DNA of 35,117 bases, from contig NZ_JAHWYN010000026.1 of NCBI RefSeq assembly GCF_019351435.1, positions 1 through 35,117 of the forward strand, in the 5' to 3' direction. Under the pieces are notes generated by a model. The model did not search any database, was not told where the DNA came from, and saw only the letters and a list, made by a program, of their open reading frames with translations. Below are positions 32,779 to 35,117 of this stretch, in pieces. Made by a program: the position numbers and the translations under genes. The stretch comes from Flavobacterium taihuense. Lineage in GTDB: Bacteria > Bacteroidota > Bacteroidia > Flavobacteriales > Flavobacteriaceae. Numbering within the stretch: the first letter of the stretch is position 1; the number at the start of each line of letters is the position of its first letter.

Positions 32779-34823
32779 TCCTTTACATATAGAAGAAGCT
32801 GCAAAACTGTTAATTGGTGGAAATGTTTTTGATCCGGAGAGAATTGAATTTATAACTAACCTTGACACTTGTGATTTATTAGCAGTTCCGGGAAGTGGAA
32901 AAACTACGGCGTTAATGGCAAAATTATATTGTTTATCTAAACAAATGCCTTTTAATGATGGTTCAGGTATTTTAGTTTTGGCTCATACTAATAATGCTGT
33001 AGATGAAATTGAAAAAAAAACTCAAGAAACATTGCCCGCATCTTTTTGAATATCCCAATTTTGTTGGGACTATTCAAAGTTTTGTAAATAAGTATTTAGC
33101 GATTCCTTATTACATATCAACTAATCAAGAAAAAATCTATAAAATTGATATAGACAAATATTATAATGAAGTCGATTATAAATTACGTTTTAAAAAAGAT
33201 GAAATAGGATATTTAGTTAATAAAAACAAATCCATTTTTTTTAAATCAAGATTTAGATTAGATGAAAATGGAGTTCATTATGTTTCAAACGAAATGAATA
33301 ATGAAAAACTAAATATTAAAGCGCCTGAAAAATGGATTAAAGAGAGAACTGCTGATAACAAAATTAATAATATCTTATCTTTTATAAATGATTATAAAAT
33401 TGAAATTTTAAAAAAAGGGATATTACACTTTGATGACTGCTATTTTTTAGCAGAAAATTATTCCTATAAATATCCTAAAATCAAATCCATACTTCAAAGT
33501 CGATTCAAATTTGTATTTGTCGACGAAATGCAGGATTTAGAAAAATTTCAAATTGACATTATTGAAAATATTTTTGCTGAGAAAAATTCTAAAACAGTCA
33601 TTCAAAGAATTGGCGACCCTAATCAAGCAATATACAATTCTTCAAAAAAAGTTAAAATTGAATGTGATTGGAAAGAAAGAAAACCTCTTTTCCTTAAAGG
33701 TTCAAATCGCTTAACAAAATTGAATTCAAATTTAGTTAATAGGTTTATTCTAGACTCAAAAAAAGATAAAGAAGGAATACCAAAATTTATTGTTGAAAGT
33801 AAAGGGGAAAAAGGAATTAAACCACATTTAATAGTTTTTAGCCACGAAACAAAACATCTATTGAAAGGTAAATTTAAAGACTTAATAATTGAACATAATT
33901 TGCATAATTGTAATAAAAATAAAGAAGACGGTTTCAAAATAATTGGTTGGTCTGCAGTTTGGGACGAGATTAAAGAAGATAACAAGAATATTCGTTTGCA
34001 AGATATTTTTCCTGAATATTCCAAAGAATCAAAAGCGAAAAAAGAGGATTTTTCTACTTTGAGTAAACACATACAATTATTTGATGAAAATAAAACAACA
34101 CTTGAAGCAGTTAGAAAATCCATTCTTAATGCTTTGATTTATATTTTATTACTAGAAAATGAAAAGTATAAGACAATTGTCAGAGGTAAAGAAGTTGAAA
34201 GAAGATATTCTAAAAGTGAAATGATAAAACATATTCAAAGTTTACAATTGGAAGAAAAACACCCTTTGTCTTATGAGGTATTTAAAGAAAAATTATTTAA
34301 ATGGTGTTTTGATCTAGTTACAAAGAAAAACTATGAAGCTGTTTTTAATTCAATAAAACAATTTATTAACACTGAATTCAGAGAATGGTTTGGATTAAAT
34401 GACAGTTTACAACCAGCGACTAAATTATTTATTTTAAATTTTGAAAAGGAAGTAAAACTAGTAAAAGAAATAATTAAAGAAGAAGATATTAGTATAGATA
34501 TAGCAACTATTCATTCTGTAAAAGGACAAACACATTGTGCCACAATGTACATTGAAACTTTTAAAAATAAATATGAGTCCCAAAAGGCTCAAATAATAAA
34601 TGTTTTAACAAATAAGGAGCATAATTTTATTGTTGGCGAAAAAAATAAAGGAAAAAATGCTGGTGAAAAAGATGCGTTTGGAAAAGAAGCATTGAAAATG
34701 ATGTATGTTGGTTTTTCTCGTCCAACACATTTGTTGTGCTTTGCTGTTTTAGCGGAAAATGTAAAAGATGATTTAGAAAAATATAAAAGTGCTGATTGGG
34801 TTATTAATGATGATTTAACATGA
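32768..34823 (+). pseudogene. gajB: Gabija GajB-like UvrD helicase, interrupted by a frameshift at an A9 tract
   Basis: The first frame (32768-33049) carries the N-terminus, with Walker A AVPGSGKTTAL (39-49) and motif Ia LAHTNNAVDEIE, then runs into a stop. The second frame (33003-34823, 606 aa if started at its ATG) carries the rest. Removing one A from the nine at 33012-33020 gives NNAVDEIEKKLKKHCPHLFE and continues into NFVGTIQSF, giving 684 aa. Remaining SF1 motifs, in restored numbering: VDEMQD 251-256, GDPNQAIY 282-289, SNRLTKLN, IHSVKGQTH near 580, and MMYVGFSRPTH near 645. Either part alone lacks essential motifs. It may be a dead gene, a phase-off or slippage-expressed gene, or an assembly error. 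It overlaps gajA by 11 bases (translational coupling). Confidence 0.85.
33012..33020 (+). other. A9 homopolymer, candidate slippage/phase-variation site in gajB
   Basis: Nine A follow ATTG in the overlap of the two helicase frames. Joining the frames needs one A fewer (A8), or a ribosome skipping one base. Runs of nine or more A are known substrates of RNA polymerase slippage and replication slippage. Confidence 0.7.
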
Positions 34824-34826
34824 AAA

Positions 34827-34865
34827 TTTCATGAAACATGAACTACAAAATATCATTTCATGAAA
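34827..34865. repeat. Two copies of the palindrome TTTCATGAAA
   Basis: Perfect 10-bp palindromes at 34827-34836 and 34856-34865, 29 bases apart start to start. The first lies just before the small gene's ATG at 34838, the second inside its first codons. They could be an operator pair for that gene, or a chance feature of AT-rich DNA. Confidence 0.45.
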
Positions 34866-34987
34866 GAGCCAAGTTGAGTATGGAGCAAATATCCAAGCAA
34901 CCACCAGTTACTTTAGAAGAAGCAAGAGCTCAAGCAGAATGGCTTAAAAATATTAGTATTTCTTCAGATAAAAAAAAGAGAATTTAA
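34838..34987 (+). CDS. Small 49-aa protein, unknown
   Basis: An open frame of 49 codons starting MNYKISFHERAKLS and ending QAEWLKNIS...DKKKRI. It is soluble, probably helical, with a QPPVTLEEARAQAEWL core and a lysine-rich end. It starts 14 bases after the gajB stop, in the same direction, and ends immediately before the IS256-type element. It may therefore be a third gene of the defence locus, a small antitoxin-like remnant, or a gene cut by the IS. I do not recognise it. Being short, it could also be non-coding; codon flow and position favour a gene. Confidence 0.4.
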   Translation: MNYKISFHERAKLSMEQISKQPPVTLEEARAQAEWLKNISISSDKKKRI

Positions 34988-35117
34988 AGTTGACACTGTC
35001 CCATAAAGTGTGTAAGTTGAAAAGTCAAGGCTTCGGTTTTATAATCGGAGCCTTTTATCAAATATAAGGGTAAATTGGTTTAAAACAATTCCCCAATTTT
35101 GAATAGGCATCGTCCAT
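34988..35117 (-). mobile_element. End of an IS256-family element (partial)
   Basis: The right edge of the window holds one end of an insertion sequence. The transposase C-terminus is on the minus strand. Beyond its stop, about 50 bases remain, including ACACTGTCCCATAAAGTGTG, likely part of the terminal inverted repeat. A wobble-containing hairpin (AAGGCTTCGGTT / AATCGGAGCCTT) around the stop may end transcription. The outer boundary near 34988-34994 is estimated; the target duplication cannot be seen. Confidence 0.65.
35039..35117 (-). CDS. IS256-family transposase, C-terminal fragment
   Basis: The last 25 codons, reading WTMPIQNWGIVLNQFTLIF then DKRLRL and a TAA stop. The W-x(5,8)-NW...LNQ...IF..R pattern is the standard end of IS256-type (mutator-related) transposases. 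The gene continues beyond the window, so the DDE core cannot be examined. Its 3' end points towards the gajB side. Confidence 0.75.
   Translation of the reverse strand, partial: WTMPIQNWGIVLNQFTLIFDKRLRL

Noticed and set aside
33003..34823. The second helicase frame as an independent gene starting at ATG 33003
   Set aside because: It would lack Walker A and motif Ia, and its first residues (MKLKKKL) come from reading the A9 tract in another frame. It is better explained as the rest of a frameshifted gajB.
1..35117. CRISPR array, tRNA, rRNA or known riboswitch
   Set aside because: No regularly spaced repeats, no cloverleaf or rRNA-like segment, and no recognisable aptamer core were seen in the gaps read on both strands.

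Overview
The window looks like a chromosomal piece of a Flavobacterium or a close relative (Bacteroidota, Flavobacteriia). The DNA is AT-rich, Shine-Dalgarno sites are essentially absent, and several genes are preceded by the Bacteroidota -7 promoter box TAnnTTTG. Many products belong to families typical of this class: LETM1-related biofilm protein, MnmD-type methyltransferase, a long Bacteroidota acyl-CoA dehydrogenase, and a four-helix-bundle S23-like protein. No tRNA, rRNA or CRISPR array was seen. Both ends are cut inside insertion sequences (the C-terminus of an IS4-type transposase on the left, the C-terminus of an IS256-type transposase on the right). The window may therefore be a whole contig that broke at repeats.

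Layout. 1-5.5 kb: small membrane protein, MazG-like pyrophosphohydrolase, ilvE, an mnmD-like methyltransferase, two tandem paralogous 65/66-aa proteins each with its own terminator, then divergent oxyR and dps. 5.5-9.8 kb: a small exported protein of unknown role, a SulP anion transporter with a beta-carbonic anhydrase (probable bicarbonate/CO2 module), and a LETM1-related protein. 10-16 kb: YdeI/OmpD-associated protein, Cu/Zn superoxide dismutase lipoprotein, a tudor-like conserved protein, a META lipoprotein, a DUF4251-type protein and several exported or beta-barrel proteins. 16-22.9 kb: a probable envelope transport cluster (outer-membrane MetA-like protein, TolC, HlyD/EmrA, 14-TM MFS, K+ channel-like protein, AI-2E family permease). 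22.9-23.9 kb: a GC-rich compound hairpin and a Vat-like hexapeptide acetyltransferase. 24-30.5 kb: a minus-strand fatty-acid beta-oxidation operon (MarR regulator, FadB-like, FadA-like, four-helix-bundle protein, acyl-CoA dehydrogenase) with likely operator sites over its promoter.

31-35 kb: an accessory island with a Gabija anti-phage system. GajA is an OLD-family ATPase with a TOPRIM nuclease. GajB is a UvrD-like helicase whose frame is broken at a run of nine A, just after motif Ia; one A fewer restores a continuous helicase of about 684 aa with all SF1 motifs. This is either a disabled gene, a phase-variable or slippage-expressed gene, or a sequencing error, and it is the most interesting point of the window. 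A tiny 49-aa gene, accompanied by two copies of the palindrome TTTCATGAAA, lies between gajB and the IS256 element.

All functions are inferred by reading translated sequence and recognising motifs; no database search was run.
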